From: Labilithrix sp.
GTDB lineage: Bacteria; Myxococcota_A; Polyangia; Polyangiales; Polyangiaceae
DNA: 61,463 bases
Assembly (NCBI GenBank): GCA_019637105.1
Contig: JAHBWF010000028.1
Span: 1 to 61,463 of the forward strand
Reading direction: 5' to 3'
The position numbers and the translations under genes were made by a program. Each line of letters opens with the position of its first letter. Position 1 is the stretch's first letter. The notes under the pieces were generated by a model. That model worked only from the letters and a program-made list of their open reading frames with translations. It was not told the DNA's origin and did not search any database. This document shows positions 12,183 through 22,020 of this stretch, one piece after another.

Positions 12183-12985
12183 CGCGCGCCTCGCGCGTCG
12201 AGAGGGACGCTGGCGCGCGCGACGTCGCACTCCGCGCAGCCTGCGCCGGAGTGGCACAGGAAGACGAGCGGATCGTCGGCGAGGTGGGAGACGGCCACGG
12301 AGACGACGTCTCGCGCCTCGGAGAGCCGCGCGTGCGCGCCTCCGACCTTGCCCTCGCGCTGCATCCCACGCTCCGACAGCCACGCGTCCATCCGCCGGAA
12401 GCCCGCGCAGCAGTGATCGGTCTCCGGGATCGTCACGGTCGTCGCGACCCCGTCTACCTCGACGACGCACGGGTGCTCCACCGAGTACGGCGCGCGGGCG
12501 ATGCTCTCGGCGACGTGCATCGTCGTGCTCTCGCCGTGCGTCACGCCGAGGAGGAGCACCTGCCCGCCGAGCTCGTGAACGCGCCCGGGCGGGCTGTCGA
12601 CGCCGTGGGGCGGAGCGAGCGGCTGCGGCGCGCAGATCCGCGCGGCGAGCGGGCCGGCGGCCGCGAAGGATCCTCCGGGGTGCGTGCTCCGGAGCACGCC
12701 GGGCTGACGCCAGAAGAGCTCCGCGGTGATCCCCATGCCGGCCGTCGGCGTGGAGCGCGGATCGAAGACCGCCTCCCCGTCCGTCATCGTGGGCATGACC
12801 AGCGTCCCGCCCGGCCCGAGCGCGCCGCGCAGCGCCGCGATCAACCCGAGCGGCCCGCCTTCGACGGGGCGCACCGCGCGGAACGACGTGTGCACGAGCA
12901 GGACGCCGCCCGGCCGTACGCCGAGCGCCGCGAGCTGCGCCTCGATCGCGGCGACGCCGAGCGCGCGCGCCTCATCCTGCACCAT
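12179..12985 (-). CDS. AAC(3)-family aminoglycoside N-acetyltransferase-like protein
   Basis: 268 residues, the usual AAC(3)/YokD length. It has the family N-terminal pattern [12 protein letters not shown] (conserved His/Ser near residue 31), VMPTMTD, the [13 protein letters not shown] segment and TDHCCAGF in the C-terminal half. Family members transfer acetyl from acetyl-CoA to the 3-amino group of 2-deoxystreptamine; many chromosomal relatives are not resistance enzymes. The C-terminal end has an extra Cys pair ([10 protein letters not shown]). The ATG at 12985 is used; a GTG at 12994 adds three residues. Co-transcribed with the PAP2 gene. Confidence 0.87.
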   Translation of the reverse strand: MVQDEARALGVAAIEAQLAALGVRPGGVLLVHTSFRAVRPVEGGPLGLIAALRGALGPGGTLVMPTMTDGEAVFDPRSTPTAGMGITAELFWRQPGVLRSTHPGGSFAAAGPLAARICAPQPLAPPHGVDSPPGRVHELGGQVLLLGVTHGESTTMHVAESIARAPYSVEHPCVVEVDGVATTVTIPETDHCCAGFRRMDAWLSERGMQREGKVGGAHARLSEARDVVSVAVSHLADDPLVFLCHSGAGCAECDVARASVPLDARGAR

Positions 12986-13081
12986 CGCGAACACTGTACG
13001 TCATCGGCGGTCACCACGGCCCGCTTCCAGGCACGCCCGCGGGGCGTGCCGCCCCGCCTCCATGACCGTTCGAGAGGACCT

Positions 13082-13106
13082 AAGGGCGCGACTCGGTCGC
13101 GCCTTT
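13082..13106 (+). terminator. Intrinsic-terminator-like hairpin in a divergent intergenic region
   Basis: GGCGCGAC (13085-13092), loop TCG, GTCGCGCC (13096-13103), then TTT, with A-A before the stem pairing with T-T after it. It lies between two divergent genes, where no upstream coding transcript needs ending, so it could be an attenuator for the gene at 13276 or the end of a small RNA. The rest of 12986-13275 shows nothing I can assign. Confidence 0.4.
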
Positions 13107-13275
13107 CCTGGGCCGATCCCGGGGACGAAGGGCACGGATCGGAGCAGGCTCGACGAGCCGGAGCGTCGGGCGATCGCCCGGACGAACGCCCGAAACGGAC
13201 GTCTCACGGCCGTGATACGCACGAGCTCCACGCCCATCGGCGGACGCTCGGAGCCGGGCGCGCTACGCTCCTTGC

Positions 13276-13926
13276 ATGCGCGGCCCGTACCGAGAGCAGC
13301 AGACCGAGGGACGGAGGCTCGAGCCGGATCCGGCCGCGCGGCGGAAGGTCCGCCTCGCCGGGCTGACCACCGCGGCCCTCGGGGTCGGGATCGGGGCGAC
13401 GGCGCCGATGCTCGGCTCCCTCGCGGCCGCGTTCGGCGGCGGCCTCGCGCTGCTGGGGCTCGTGCTCTACCGGGAGGCGCCCAAGAGCCCGATGAAGGCG
13501 GCGTGCCCGACCTGCGGCGCCACCATCGCGGAGCTCGATCCGTCGACGGACGCCGCGCGCTGCCCGACGTGCGGCGACTACGCCCGCGTGATGAGCGGCG
13601 TGCTCGCGGCGGTCCCTCACGACTTCGTCGCGCGCGAGCCCTTGTTCGCGATCCCGCTCGAGCTGGCGCGGTTGGGGCTGCCGCCGATCTGCGCGGAGTG
13701 CGGAGCGCACGCGCGGCACCTCGTCCGCGTGGCGGTGAGCGTGCATGGAACGACGCTCGCCGGCGACGCCCCGGCCGAGATCGTCGAGGTCCCGCACTGC
13801 CAGCAGCACGACGCCGGGGCGGCCGCGGACATCGGGGCGCTCCGCGTGCGAGCGCGCGCGCTCTCGATCGAGGCCGAGGCGCAGGCGATCCCGCCGCAGG
13901 CCGGCGACGTCGAGCGAGAGGGTTGA
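13276..13926 (+). CDS. Membrane protein with zinc-ribbon domain, unknown function
   Basis: 216 residues. Two adjacent hydrophobic segments (about residues 27-42 and 44-62) are followed by a zinc ribbon CPTCG-x(17)-CPTCG near 75-102, then a second Cys/His-rich part with CAECGAH and CQQH (CxxC and CxxH). The rest is soluble. The hydrophobic segments and the metal-binding clusters are clear; the family is not one I can name. The last residues are acidic/Gln-rich. Confidence 0.75.
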   Translation: MRGPYREQQTEGRRLEPDPAARRKVRLAGLTTAALGVGIGATAPMLGSLAAAFGGGLALLGLVLYREAPKSPMKAACPTCGATIAELDPSTDAARCPTCGDYARVMSGVLAAVPHDFVAREPLFAIPLELARLGLPPICAECGAHARHLVRVAVSVHGTTLAGDAPAEIVEVPHCQQHDAGAAADIGALRVRARALSIEAEAQAIPPQAGDVEREG

Positions 13927-14017
13927 GCCGCCGCCGGCGACGAGCGCCTCGCGGGCGGAGCGGCCGCGGCGCTCGCTCACCTTGCGTCGCCGGCGGCGAC
14001 GCCCCTAAGGTCGGGCG

Positions 14018-14560
14018 GTGCCCTGGAAGATCGTCAACCTCGACTACGCCGAGCGACCGCACCTCCACCTGAAGGATCCGAACGCGCCGATCCATCTCCG
14101 GACCTTCTTCTCCGATCAACGCGTCGAGATCGGCCTCGGCGCGGACGATCCCGAGGACTGCATCGTCCGCGCGACCGTGACCCCCGACGACGTGGTCGTG
14201 CGCGCGACGCGGTTCGAGCCGCTGCACGTGCAGATCCTGTCGTCCATCCTCACGTCGCTCGACGTCGAGCCGGGCGAGCGCGACGACGCGCTCGCGTGGA
14301 TGCACGAGCGCGTCCGGGCGCGGCGCGCGACGGACGCGCCCGGCGCGATGCTCGAGGGCAACGTCGCCGCGTTTCCGCCGCCGAGCGGGTGGCCGTACGA
14401 TCTGACCGACGACGCGCTCGTCGAGTCCCTCTCCGATCGCGACGGGGCCCCGCACACACGCGTGAGCGCGCTGCTGCGCGAGGCGCGCCGGCGCGGTCTC
14501 CGCGGCGAGGAGCCCGCTCCGCGCGGCCCCGAGATCGTCCACCGCCGGCCTCGACGCTGA
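14018..14560 (+). CDS. Hypothetical protein, 180 residues
   Basis: Begins with GTG at 14018 after a TAAGG 8 bases upstream. The N-terminal half is a mixed alpha/beta domain (MPWKIVNLDYAERPHLHLKD; VTPDDVVVRATRFEPLHVQI) with natural hydrophobic patterning, and the C-terminal half is Arg-rich. No recognised family. It lies opposite the 3' extension of the sigma factor reading frame; base-position bias and composition favour this strand as coding. There is a 91-bp gap after the zinc-ribbon gene, compatible with a shared transcript. Confidence 0.6.
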   Translation: MPWKIVNLDYAERPHLHLKDPNAPIHLRTFFSDQRVEIGLGADDPEDCIVRATVTPDDVVVRATRFEPLHVQILSSILTSLDVEPGERDDALAWMHERVRARRATDAPGAMLEGNVAAFPPPSGWPYDLTDDALVESLSDRDGAPHTRVSALLREARRRGLRGEEPAPRGPEIVHRRPRR

Positions 14561-15274
14561 CCGGCGCGACGCCCCGCGCAGCTCCGCGGGGGCGCTCGGC
14601 CGGCGACATGGCCCGGGAGCGGAGGCTCCGGCGGAGCCCCGCGGCGCCGCCTCGGCCCGCGGCTCCCGCGGCCGGCGAGGTGTCGGCCGGCGCCCGGGCG
14701 GAGCATGACCGAGCCCGATCGCGCCGGCGTCGAGCTCGTCGCCGTTCGTCGCGGGAGGCCCCTGTCCGATCGGACGGCGATCGAGGCGCGTGACCGCGTC
14801 GCGGAACTCGCGACGAGCGAGGCGCAGGCGAGAGTACGCGGTGTTCACGGGGATGCCGAGCCGCGCGGCGATCTCGGCCATCGCGCAGCCGTCGATCTCC
14901 TTCAGGACGAACACGGCCCGACGGCGGGCCTCCATCGCCGCGACCGCCCGCGCGACGATCTCCCGCGCGGTCCGCGCGCCGACGGCCTCGTCGTCCTGGG
15001 CGCGCGACGCGAGCTGCTCCGGAGCGGCGAGCTCTTCCCGTCTTCGCCAGCGACGCCGGTGATGACGGAGCGCGACGCGGTAGACGATGGCGAGGACCCA
15101 CGGCCGAAAGGGACGCGTCGAGTCGAAGTCGTCGAGCAGGTCGTTGACCGTGAGGAACACGTCCTGGACGGCGTCGTCGCGGTCCGCGCGCGGAACGCCG
15201 AGTCGGCCGAGCGAGCTCTGCACGTAGGTCCGATGCGCGTCGAACAGCTCACGCAGGCTCGGACGACGAGGCAT
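14561..15274 (-). CDS. ECF-type RNA polymerase sigma factor, 3' end unresolved
   Basis: Region 2 lies at about residues 35-80 (DAVQDVFLTVNDLLDDF, FRPWVLAIVYRVALRHHRRR) and region 4 at about 118-160 (AVFVLKEIDGCAMAEIAARL, PVNTAYSRLRLARREFRDAV, the helix-turn-helix for the -35 box). ECF factors direct RNA polymerase to a small regulon and often sit by an anti-sigma gene; none is visible here. The ATG at 15274 follows a GTG. No stop follows the domain: the frame stays open to 13001, antisense through two plus-strand genes. I cut the feature at the convergent gene's end; the true stop may lie further on, or a short frameshift may be present. Confidence 0.75.
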
Positions 15275-15882
15275 CACGGCCGCCCGTCGTCCGCGTGGGT
15301 GCGGCGGTCCGCGCGCGGCTCGATCGAAGCCGAGGCCTCGGGCTCGCCGGGTGTGCGTGGCCGCGTCGAGCGTTGCATGGCCCGCGCCGAAGCACCTCGC
15401 GTGCCGGACGGACAGGGCGACGATCTCGACGGGATCTTACGAGGTCGGGCCCGGCGGGCGGCGGCCGAGCGAGAAATTGTTGCGCACCTCGCAACTTTTC
15501 TCGTGCTCTCCGCCGACGACCGCGGCGCGCCGGACCGGCGGCGCGCGATCCGCCGAGGACACGCGCGAGCCGGCCTCCGACGGAGGCCGAACCTCGCGGC
15601 GACGTCCCCCCTCGGATCCGCGCGCGCGGTCCGGACGGGGAGCACGGGCGCGTCTTCGCCGCGGCGTCGTGGCGTCCCTCGGCCTCCGCGAGGGTCGCTC
15701 GAGCGCCCTCGACTCGGATATGCCTCCCGCCGACGATTCGCGTGACGAGATCGTCCGCGTCCCGGCGAAGTCAGGGCATGCGTTCCGCTCATCGTCTTCG
15801 CTTCCTTCTCGCGGCGTTCCACCGAGGATCGGCGTCGCGCCGCACGTCTCGGACGAGGCCGGGGCCGCGGCCGGGGTGCTCG
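15275..15882. other. 608-bp intergenic region with one inverted repeat
   Basis: No convincing gene. The one clear structure is a near-perfect inverted repeat at 15471-15502 (arms GAGAAATTGTTGCG and CGCAACTTTTCTC around a 5-nt loop), AT-richer than its surroundings and 197 bp upstream of the sigma factor start. It could be an operator or a terminator. The divergent lipoprotein gene begins at 15883. Confidence 0.4.
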
Positions 15883-18051
15883 ATGACAGGAGGAGGCCTC
15901 CGGGCCGCCTCCCTCGTCCTCGCGGCGTGCGCGTTCACGGCTTGTTCGGGCTCGGACGGAGCCGCCGACGACGAGTCGGGGCCGCCCGAGAGCTCACCCA
16001 CCGAGCGCGACGGCGGCGATCCCACCTCGACCGACGGCGGCGTCGTCGGCGCGCCCGACGTCCGCGTCCGCGTCGGCGGCGAGGAGCTGGCGGCAGGCAC
16101 CACGCGAGCGATCGAGCTCGGCTCGACGCGCGAAGGCGGCTTCACCCCGAGCGTCGACGTCGTCGTCGAGAACCCGGGCACGGGCCCCGTCTCGCTCTCC
16201 GCGTCGAACGCCGGCGCGTTCTCGGCGACGCTGCCGGCCACCCTCGCGCCCGGCGCGACGGCGAAGCTGACGCTCGCGATGCCCCCGACCGCCGTCGGCG
16301 CGCACGAGGCGACGATCGAGCTGAAGACGTCGGTGCCGGGCAAGGAGTCGTTCCGCTTCGATCTGCGCGGCTTCGTCCTCGTCTCCACGGGCGTGCCGCT
16401 CAACCCGTACTGGACGACGGCGCCCTGGAAGCTGTGGTTCGAGGACCCGACCCCGGTCACGTTCACCGGCCCCGACGAAGACGGCAACACCCACACGCTC
16501 GAGGTCGCTCCTCCCCCCGCCGAATCGCGCCGGTTCCCGAGCCCCGCGGCGCTCGCCGCGACCTGGCCCGGCGTGTTCCTCGGGCTCGAGACCGCGCCTC
16601 CCTCGCCCGCCGCGGCGGGCTGGTGGGACGACGTCTCGGGGACGATGGACCGCGGGCACTCGAAGCCATGGCAGGCGTGGAGCGGTCAGGGCGGCAACAA
16701 CGTCAACCTCACCGGCCAGTTCATGCGCCTCACGTTCGGGAGCCCGGGCGGGCCGCAGCGCATGGCGGTCGGCATGAACTTCGCCAGCGAGTCGTACGCG
16801 TACCGCGGCCATCAGCTCACCCGCTCCACGGGGAACGTCGTCGACATCGAGCGGAACTCGCTCTTCGCCAACACGCTGCGCGGCTCTCCGTCGTTCTACT
16901 CGTACAGCGAGGTCGACGCCGACCACACGACGGACAACTACGACGGCCTCTACGGGATCGCGTATCAATCGCTCGGCCGCTCCAGCAGCGAGACCCGCGC
17001 GCTGCAGAAGATGTTCATCGCCGGCGGCTTCATGCCGCGCCCGACGAAGGAGCTCCTCAAGCGCCACGGGCTCTACGCGACGGTGATGCTCACCCTCTTC
17101 CGCCAGGCGCTGCCTTACGTGAACGCCGACGGCTCGCCCGTCGACTACGAGGGCGAGATGATCCAGCGGTCCACGTACCTGTCCGACGGGAACGCCATCT
17201 CGGAGGAGTTCGCGCCGAACAACATCACCTTCCACCAGTACAACGACACGATGCACCTCTTCCGGATGGTGCAAGGCGCGAAGGCGCTGACGACCGCGCC
17301 GCCCGTCGCCGTGATGAAGCTCCTCGACGTCTGGTCGTCCACGGCGAACGGCGCGCCGACGAAATGGGCGGCGACGGATCCGCGCCTGAAGGTGCGCGGA
17401 AAGACCATCACCACGATCTGGGCCGACCCCGAAGAGACGCTCGACGTCCGGATCGATCTCGGGGAGTCGATCGATCTCGAGGGCGGCGAGCTCGACTTCT
17501 CCGCCAAGGCGGTCTACCCGAATCAACAGAGCGCGCTCGTCATCGAACGCGAGGGCAAGACGGCGATCTTCCACGTCAGGGCGACGCCCGACCCGAAGCT
17601 CCCGCTCGGACGCGTCCCGATCATCCTCCAGGCGCACGTGCGCGGCCTCCGCAGCAACCCGACGTTCTTGAACGTCTTCTGGCGCCAGCCCGATCAGCAG
17701 ACGCTGCCCGCCAACGCCTATTTCGACGCGACGCGAACCGGCAGCTACGGCATGACCAACAACAAGCAGATGGCCGTATTCTGGAACGCGCGGCCCACGC
17801 TCACGACGAGCCTCGGCGCGGCGACGACGATCGCGGGGACGCAAGGAACGCCGGTGACGTTCACCGTCTCCTGCGTCGATCCGGAAGGGTTCTCGACCAG
17901 GCTCTACCGGCGCGCCGACGATCCGGGGACGCTGACCAACGGCGCGTACTCCTTCACGCCGACGGCCAGCGGGAGCCGCGACGTCGCGCTCATCTGCTCC
18001 GACGGCACCGGCGCGTTCGCCAGCACGAAGATCACGATCGAGGTGCCCTGA
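15883..18051 (+). CDS. Large surface lipoprotein with Ig-like domains, unknown function
   Basis: 722 residues with a lipoprotein signal (LAACAFTACSGS, lipobox FTAC) and an acidic Ser/Gly linker. A beta-sandwich near residues 75-160 (VVVENPGTGPVSLSASNAGA; LAPGATAKLTLAMPP) resembles the ASH/choice-of-anchor-D Ig-like fold. The middle is a large Tyr/Asn-rich region of unknown fold. The C-terminus (VTFTVSCVDPEGFSTRLYRR to the end) looks like another Ig-like domain. The start ATG at 15883 was chosen because it places the signal peptide at the N-terminus; the frame is open further upstream. No catalytic motif seen. Confidence 0.75.
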   Translation: MTGGGLRAASLVLAACAFTACSGSDGAADDESGPPESSPTERDGGDPTSTDGGVVGAPDVRVRVGGEELAAGTTRAIELGSTREGGFTPSVDVVVENPGTGPVSLSASNAGAFSATLPATLAPGATAKLTLAMPPTAVGAHEATIELKTSVPGKESFRFDLRGFVLVSTGVPLNPYWTTAPWKLWFEDPTPVTFTGPDEDGNTHTLEVAPPPAESRRFPSPAALAATWPGVFLGLETAPPSPAAAGWWDDVSGTMDRGHSKPWQAWSGQGGNNVNLTGQFMRLTFGSPGGPQRMAVGMNFASESYAYRGHQLTRSTGNVVDIERNSLFANTLRGSPSFYSYSEVDADHTTDNYDGLYGIAYQSLGRSSSETRALQKMFIAGGFMPRPTKELLKRHGLYATVMLTLFRQALPYVNADGSPVDYEGEMIQRSTYLSDGNAISEEFAPNNITFHQYNDTMHLFRMVQGAKALTTAPPVAVMKLLDVWSSTANGAPTKWAATDPRLKVRGKTITTIWADPEETLDVRIDLGESIDLEGGELDFSAKAVYPNQQSALVIEREGKTAIFHVRATPDPKLPLGRVPIILQAHVRGLRSNPTFLNVFWRQPDQQTLPANAYFDATRTGSYGMTNNKQMAVFWNARPTLTTSLGAATTIAGTQGTPVTFTVSCVDPEGFSTRLYRRADDPGTLTNGAYSFTPTASGSRDVALICSDGTGAFASTKITIEVP

Positions 18052-18195
18052 CGAGCGAGTCGTCATCGAGGGACGTCGCGGCGGTCGTCGATCGCCGCGC
18101 GGGCGACGCGGTCGGCGCGGGCGACGCGCCCTGGACGCGCTTCGCCCCCACGTGGAGCGATCGCGCGCGGCGCCCGAAGAGCGCCGCGCCGTGCG

Positions 18196-19137
18196 ATGCT
18201 GTCGAGCGTGTCGCGGCGCAAGAAGGCGGCCATCGTGTGCCTGGGCGCGCTCGTCGCGTTGGTCGGGCTCGTCCTCTCGACGTTCATCGCCTCGCCGCTG
18301 CCGGCGCCGGCGCCGTTCGCCGGAGAGCTGCCGCCGGCGGCGCCACCCGGCGGCATGTCGATCGCGCGGCTGTCCACCGGCGTCACGCACCGCAGCGCGG
18401 CGTTCGCGTACCGCGGGGGCTCGTTCTCCGACGCGCGCGACTTCTCGATGGCGGCGATCCTCGTCCGTCATCCGCGCGGAGACGTGCTGATCGACGCGGG
18501 CTTCGGCTCCGACGTCGACGACGACTTCGCGCGCATGCCGTGGTTCTTCCGCGCGAGCACGCGCTACACGCGCGGCGAGGCGGCGCGGGACGCGCTCGCG
18601 CGCGCCGGCTACGATCTCGCGCGGCTGCGCGCGATCCTGCTCACGCACGCGCACTGGGACCACGCGAGCGGGCTCTCCGATTTCCCGGGGATCCCCGTCT
18701 GGGTCACGCGCGCGGAGCGCGACTTCGTGGACGAGGGCGGCTTCCTCACCGCGGTCGCCCGCAGCGCGCACGCGACGTACGAGCCCTACGACTTCGAGGG
18801 CGGCCCCTACCTGGGCTTCCCGGCGAGCCACGACGTGTACGGGGACGGCGCGATCGTCGTCGTCCCCGCGCCCGGCCATACGCCCGGCTCGGTGATCGTG
18901 TTCGTCGCGCTCCCGACCGGCGAGCGCTACGCCTTCGTCGGCGACCTGGTCTGGCAGCTCGAGGGCATCACGGAGCGCGAGGAGCGGCCCTTCGTCCAGC
19001 GCGCGCTCGGCGACGACGATCCCGCCGAGGTGCGCGCGCAGATCCTCCGCATGGCCGCGCTGGCGGCGCGGTTTTCGGAGCTACGCATCGTGCCCGCGCA
19101 CGACGCCCGGGCCATGGACCGGATCGCGGCGCCGTGA
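18196..19137 (+). CDS. Metallo-beta-lactamase-fold hydrolase with N-terminal membrane anchor
   Basis: 313 residues. One N-terminal hydrophobic segment (KAAIVCLGALVALVGLVLS) is followed by an MBL domain with VLIDAGFGSD, the zinc motif THAHWDH (HxHxDH) near residue 151-157, PAPGHTPGSV near 229-238, GDLVW near 256 and PAHD near 302. All usual metal ligands are present, so it is likely an active zinc hydrolase, lactonase-like in general form. The N-terminal anchor suggests a periplasmic location. Substrate unknown. It converges with the MMPL transporter gene. Confidence 0.88.
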   Translation: MLSSVSRRKKAAIVCLGALVALVGLVLSTFIASPLPAPAPFAGELPPAAPPGGMSIARLSTGVTHRSAAFAYRGGSFSDARDFSMAAILVRHPRGDVLIDAGFGSDVDDDFARMPWFFRASTRYTRGEAARDALARAGYDLARLRAILLTHAHWDHASGLSDFPGIPVWVTRAERDFVDEGGFLTAVARSAHATYEPYDFEGGPYLGFPASHDVYGDGAIVVVPAPGHTPGSVIVFVALPTGERYAFVGDLVWQLEGITEREERPFVQRALGDDDPAEVRAQILRMAALAARFSELRIVPAHDARAMDRIAAP

Positions 19138-19213
19138 GCCCGGGTGACGGCGGTTCGCCCCGGATCGTCGATCGTCGAACGAAGATGCCGTCGACGCGGG
19201 GAGTCGGCCGGCC

Positions 19214-21859
19214 CTACGGCTTGGAGGCCATCGGGGCCGGGGCCGCCGCCGGAGGCGCGCTTCCGTGCGTGTCGTCCGGACGGGCTCCCTTGCCGACCTT
19301 GTGGGCTCCGATCAAGTGCAGCAGCGACGGCAGGAAGAGGACCGCGGCGAGGAAGCAGGCGATCTCGCCGCCGATGGCGAAGCGCCCGAAGGACCCCAGC
19401 GCCTGGTTGTCCGCGAAGAGGAGCGAGCCGTAGCCGACGACGGTCGTGTAGCTGCACAGAGCGACGGCTCCGAAGTGCAGCTTCACGGCGCCGGTCACGT
19501 CTCCGCCGAGGAGCCGAGAGCGATCGAAGATGTTGAACGGGTACTCGGAGCCGATCCCGAACGTGATCGGCAACGCGATGAAGTTCAGGAAGTTGAGCCT
19601 CCCGCCGAAGAGCGTGGCGGTGCCGAGCATCCAGACGACGCCGAGGACGAGGGAGAGGATCACGGCGAACGTGCCGCGCTTCGACGAGGTCGCGAGGGTG
19701 ACCACGACGAGGACGGCGAGGAACGACGCCGCCGTCGCGAGGGGCCCGTCGCGCTCGAGCGAGCGGATCATCTCGGCGAACACCGTCGCCCGGCTCGCCG
19801 TGTCGACGCGCGTGCCGTCGGGCAGGCGGACGCCGTCGATCGTCTGGGCCATGCGGAGCAGATTGTGTCCGTCGTTCCGGGCGATCTCGGGCTTGTAGCG
19901 GACGTAGAGCACGGTGCCGAGCGTGCCGTCGCGCTCGGAGAAGCGCGTCTTCAAGAGGCCGGGGAGGTCCTCCGGTCCGACGACGCCGAGCGACTCGGGA
20001 GGGACCATCTCCTCGACCGTCCTCCGCTCGTCCTCGCTCAGGCTCGACATGACCTTCGGAGTGAGCCGATCGCGGATGCGCTCGAGCACCTCGAGCTTCG
20101 CCTCCTGCTCGGCCGGCGCCCCGGGGAGGAAGTCGCTCAGCGTCGTGATCGTGTCGATCATCGCGCCCTCCGGATCCGCCGCGTCGTTCGCGAGGATGCG
20201 CTCCTTCACGCCCGGCACCTGGTCGGGGTGATCGGCGAGGACGAGCGATCCGGCGAGGTTCATGCGTCCGGAGAGGATGGCGTCGGCCTTCTTGGACCAC
20301 TGGAACGCGCCGCTCGTGCGCGCGCCCTTCGAGCCGAGCTTGTCGAAGTCGTACTCCCACGGGTCCTTCAGGAACGAGGGCAGGCGAACCGACAGGGCCA
20401 GGGTGATCACCGCGGCGGCGCCGACGAACCAATAGGGCCAGCGCTCGGTGACGTTGCCGACGAAGCGCGCGACCGGTCCGCGGCTGCCTTCCTCGTCGAG
20501 CTTGCCCGGCCGCTCCTGGAGCCACGCGGGGAAGCGCTTCTGCCAGCGCTCCACGAGGACGATCAGGGCGGGGAGGCACGGGATCATCGAGATCCACACG
20601 AGCAACATCCCGAAGAACCCGATGACGCCGAACTGGCTGAACCCCCGGAAGTGGGTGATGGTGAGCGAGCCGTACGCGATGCTCGCGACGCTGGAGCCGA
20701 CCAGCTCCGCGCGGAACGCGTTCCACACCGCCTCGCGGCGCGCGAGATCGGGGCTCATCCCCCGCGCGCGGAACTCCTTGTACCGGGAGTAGAGGACGAT
20801 CGGATAGTTGACGCCGTTGCCGAGGATGATCGCGCCGAGGAACATGCCGGACGCGTTCACGTAGCCGTAGTTCCAGGTCGCGAAGGCGTACGCGCAGCCC
20901 ACGCCGAAGAGCGGCGGGAAGCCGACGAGGAGCAACGACCAGGGCGATCCGTAGAACCAGATCACGCCGACGAGGATGAGGGCCGCGGCGATCAGCGTCG
21001 CGAAGAGCGCCTCCTTGACGAGCGCCTCCTTCTCGGCGTTCGCGTTCGGGATGTCGCCGCCGAAGCCGACCTTCATCTCCGGGTGGAAGCTCGCGGGCTG
21101 GAGCTCGTTCGTGATCCGCTCGACGAGCTGCAGGAGCTGCTCGTCGTTGGCGCCGCCGAGGCCGGAGGTGGTCGACATGATGCGGAGCGCGATCTGCGTC
21201 CCGTCCTTCGAGGCGAAGTAGCCGGTCGGGAAGTCGTCCTTCTCGCCGGCGCTCTTCTCGAAGCGCTCCTTGAACTTGTCCATGCCGAGGGCGCGCTCGG
21301 CGCCGGTGTCCTCGTCGAGCAGGTCCTCGACGAGCCCGCTCTTGATCGCGATCTGCCGGTCGAGCGTGCGATCGACCTCCTCGAGGTCCTCCCCCTTGGC
21401 GTAGAGCCACTTGTTGGCCTCGAAGAAGGTGTGGATGTCCTTCGTCCCGCTCTCGATCGAGGCGATGAGATCGGGGCCGCAATCGACGCGGCACGCCTCC
21501 CCGTCGGTCCCCGGCGCGCAGCGCTGCGCACACGCGGCGCGCTCGTCCACCGTCGCGCGGACGCGCTGATCGAAGGCGTCGATGAAGCGCTCGTTCGCCG
21601 CGCGATCGGGCGACTCGCACACGATCGTCAGCGTGGCGCGGCCGCCGACGCGCTCGAGGCGTCGCTCGAACGACTGGAACCCGGGGCTGTCCCGCGGGAG
21701 CAGCTCCATGATGTCGGATCGCACCTCGAGCTTCCGCGCGTACGACCAGCAGACGACGAGCATCGCGGTCGCCCACGCGATGACGAGCCACGGGCGCCGG
21801 CCGCCGAGGTCGACCATCGCGTCCACGAACCGTCGAAATGGCGAGGAAAGACGCTGCAT
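19214..21859 (-). CDS. MMPL/RND-family transporter
   Basis: 881 residues with the two-fold MMPL layout: TM1 near residues 24-41 (PWLVIAWATAMLVVCWSYAR), a large extracytoplasmic loop with four Cys around residues 105-128, a five-helix sterol-sensing-like block near 285-430, TM7 near 475, a second loop, and a second block near 690-850. LGAIILGNGVNYPIVLYSRY and LPITFGIGSEYPFNIFDRSR are the conserved TM4/TM10-type motifs. Family members export lipids or hopanoid-type molecules using the proton gradient. Starts 161 bp downstream of the regulator of the encapsulin operon, probably a separate unit. Confidence 0.9.
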   Translation of the reverse strand: MQRLSSPFRRFVDAMVDLGGRRPWLVIAWATAMLVVCWSYARKLEVRSDIMELLPRDSPGFQSFERRLERVGGRATLTIVCESPDRAANERFIDAFDQRVRATVDERAACAQRCAPGTDGEACRVDCGPDLIASIESGTKDIHTFFEANKWLYAKGEDLEEVDRTLDRQIAIKSGLVEDLLDEDTGAERALGMDKFKERFEKSAGEKDDFPTGYFASKDGTQIALRIMSTTSGLGGANDEQLLQLVERITNELQPASFHPEMKVGFGGDIPNANAEKEALVKEALFATLIAAALILVGVIWFYGSPWSLLLVGFPPLFGVGCAYAFATWNYGYVNASGMFLGAIILGNGVNYPIVLYSRYKEFRARGMSPDLARREAVWNAFRAELVGSSVASIAYGSLTITHFRGFSQFGVIGFFGMLLVWISMIPCLPALIVLVERWQKRFPAWLQERPGKLDEEGSRGPVARFVGNVTERWPYWFVGAAAVITLALSVRLPSFLKDPWEYDFDKLGSKGARTSGAFQWSKKADAILSGRMNLAGSLVLADHPDQVPGVKERILANDAADPEGAMIDTITTLSDFLPGAPAEQEAKLEVLERIRDRLTPKVMSSLSEDERRTVEEMVPPESLGVVGPEDLPGLLKTRFSERDGTLGTVLYVRYKPEIARNDGHNLLRMAQTIDGVRLPDGTRVDTASRATVFAEMIRSLERDGPLATAASFLAVLVVVTLATSSKRGTFAVILSLVLGVVWMLGTATLFGGRLNFLNFIALPITFGIGSEYPFNIFDRSRLLGGDVTGAVKLHFGAVALCSYTTVVGYGSLLFADNQALGSFGRFAIGGEIACFLAAVLFLPSLLHLIGAHKVGKGARPDDTHGSAPPAAAPAPMASKP

Positions 21860-22020
21860 GACGGCGCTCCGAGCTGCTCGAGATCTCGTACGGCGACGGC
21901 GTCCCGCGGACCGCCGCCTCGGGGCCCGCCACGACGTCGCCGACTACGATGCCCGAGCCGCCCGGCCGGTTCTCGGCGTCGGCGTGAAACGCTACGGCGA
22001 GGGACCTCAGCCGAAGTCGC

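Noticed and set aside
12179-12985. Acquired antibiotic resistance gene
   Set aside because: AAC(3)-type fold is clear, but composition matches the surroundings, no mobile element adjoins, and it is coupled to a PAP2 gene.
15994-18879. 961-codon minus-strand frame
   Set aside because: Antisense to the surface lipoprotein and MBL genes; low-complexity Arg/Val-rich translation.
18927-21932. 1001-codon minus-strand frame overlapping the MMPL gene
   Set aside because: Out-of-frame shadow; the other minus frame gives a clean transporter.
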